Made by a program: the position numbers and the translations under genes. The notes under the pieces were generated by a model. That model worked only from the letters and a program-made list of their open reading frames with translations. It was not told the DNA's origin and searched no databases. A DNA stretch of 15,710 nucleotides from Aquisalimonas sp. (GTDB lineage: Bacteria > Pseudomonadota > Gammaproteobacteria > Nitrococcales > Aquisalimonadaceae), in the NCBI GenBank assembly GCA_007127625.1, contig SKYZ01000268.1, positions 1 through 15,710 of the forward strand. The letters are read 5' to 3'. Within the stretch, counting starts at the first letter, position 1. Every line of letters begins with the position of its first letter. Below are positions 15,630-15,710 of this stretch, piece after piece.

Positions 15630-15710
15630 GCCCTGGAGGTGTGTTCCACGTGGAACACACCTCCAGGGCTTACGTCCTTTCCTCTTTTATCCTATCCGGC
15701 TCCGGCGCCT
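15589..15710. repeat. Perfect 122-bp palindrome ending at the window edge
   Basis: Every base from 15589 to the window end at 15710 pairs with its mirror position around a centre between 15649 and 15650, giving two 61-base arms with no loop and no mismatch. The left arm includes the last codons and stop of plsC; the right arm is their exact reverse complement. The window stops while the symmetry is still perfect, so its true length is unknown. A real palindrome this long and perfect would be unstable, and coding sequence has no reason to be mirrored, so a fold-back assembly or amplification artefact is the likeliest cause. Confidence 0.97.
15642..15657. other. parS: parS centromere site (ParB-binding)
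   Basis: TGTTCCACGTGGAACA is a perfect 16-bp palindrome, a symmetric form of the chromosomal parS sequence bound by ParB/Spo0J (Pseudomonas type GTTCCACGTGGAAC). It lies 13 bases after the plsC stop. parS sites cluster near oriC, and plsC-gmhB-glyS-glyQ lie beside gyrB in Pseudomonas, so position and sequence agree. It is also the exact centre of the larger palindrome, so its right half could in principle be fold-back copy. Confidence 0.85.

Noticed and set aside
15589..15710. Terminal palindrome as a standard intrinsic terminator of plsC
   Set aside because: There is no loop, no T-run and the arms extend back through plsC coding sequence, so terminator function does not explain the symmetry.
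1..15710. CRISPR arrays, tRNA or rRNA genes, insertion sequences, phage or defence genes
   Set aside because: None seen on reading both strands; gene density is high and nearly all genes are conserved housekeeping functions.

Overview
This is a GC-rich bacterial chromosome segment made almost entirely of conserved core genes in a gammaproteobacterial arrangement. The synteny (envC divergent from yibN-secB-gpsA; glnA-DUF4124-ntrB-ntrC; glyQ-glyS-gmhB-plsC beside a parS site), a SecB protein, adenylylatable type I glutamine synthetase and a Pseudomonas-type parS all point to Gammaproteobacteria. An acetoacetyl-CoA-reductase-like gene and a PP-loop/TusA gene pair make a Chromatiales/Ectothiorhodospiraceae-like host plausible, but that finer assignment is inference.

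Layout from left to right. The 5' end of an envC-type murein hydrolase activator runs off the left edge (minus). It diverges from a yibN-secB-gpsA operon (plus), whose rhodanese-fold protein contains no cysteine. A perfect 19-bp inverted repeat separates gpsA from the convergent tRNA methyltransferase gene trmL (minus). Next comes a phaB/fabG-type reductase (plus), ending at a GC-rich hairpin shared with the convergent nitrogen block. That block is glnA, a DUF4124 gene and ntrB-ntrC, all on the minus strand. Upstream of glnA is a PP-loop tRNA-thiolase-like gene overlapping a tusA-like gene (minus). Divergent from these is glyQ-glyS-gmhB-plsC (plus), with overlapping or close junctions. The window ends on a perfect parS sequence at the centre of a 122-bp perfect palindrome.

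How the genes work together. NtrB and NtrC form the nitrogen two-component system. The glnA upstream region has a near-consensus sigma-54 promoter with two NtrC-like sites 31 bp apart, the architecture known from enteric glnA. A further good NtrC site lies upstream of ntrB, suggesting separate control of ntrBC. The PP-loop protein and TusA-like carrier look like a dedicated sulfur-transfer pair, probably for tRNA thiolation. The glyQS-gmhB-plsC-parS order resembles the region next to gyrB/oriC in Pseudomonas, so the right edge is probably close to the replication origin.

Most of the window is ordinary. The items worth a second look are the parS-centred fold-back palindrome, the PP-loop/TusA pair, the NtrC site before ntrB, the cysteine-free rhodanese and the gpsA/trmL inverted repeat.
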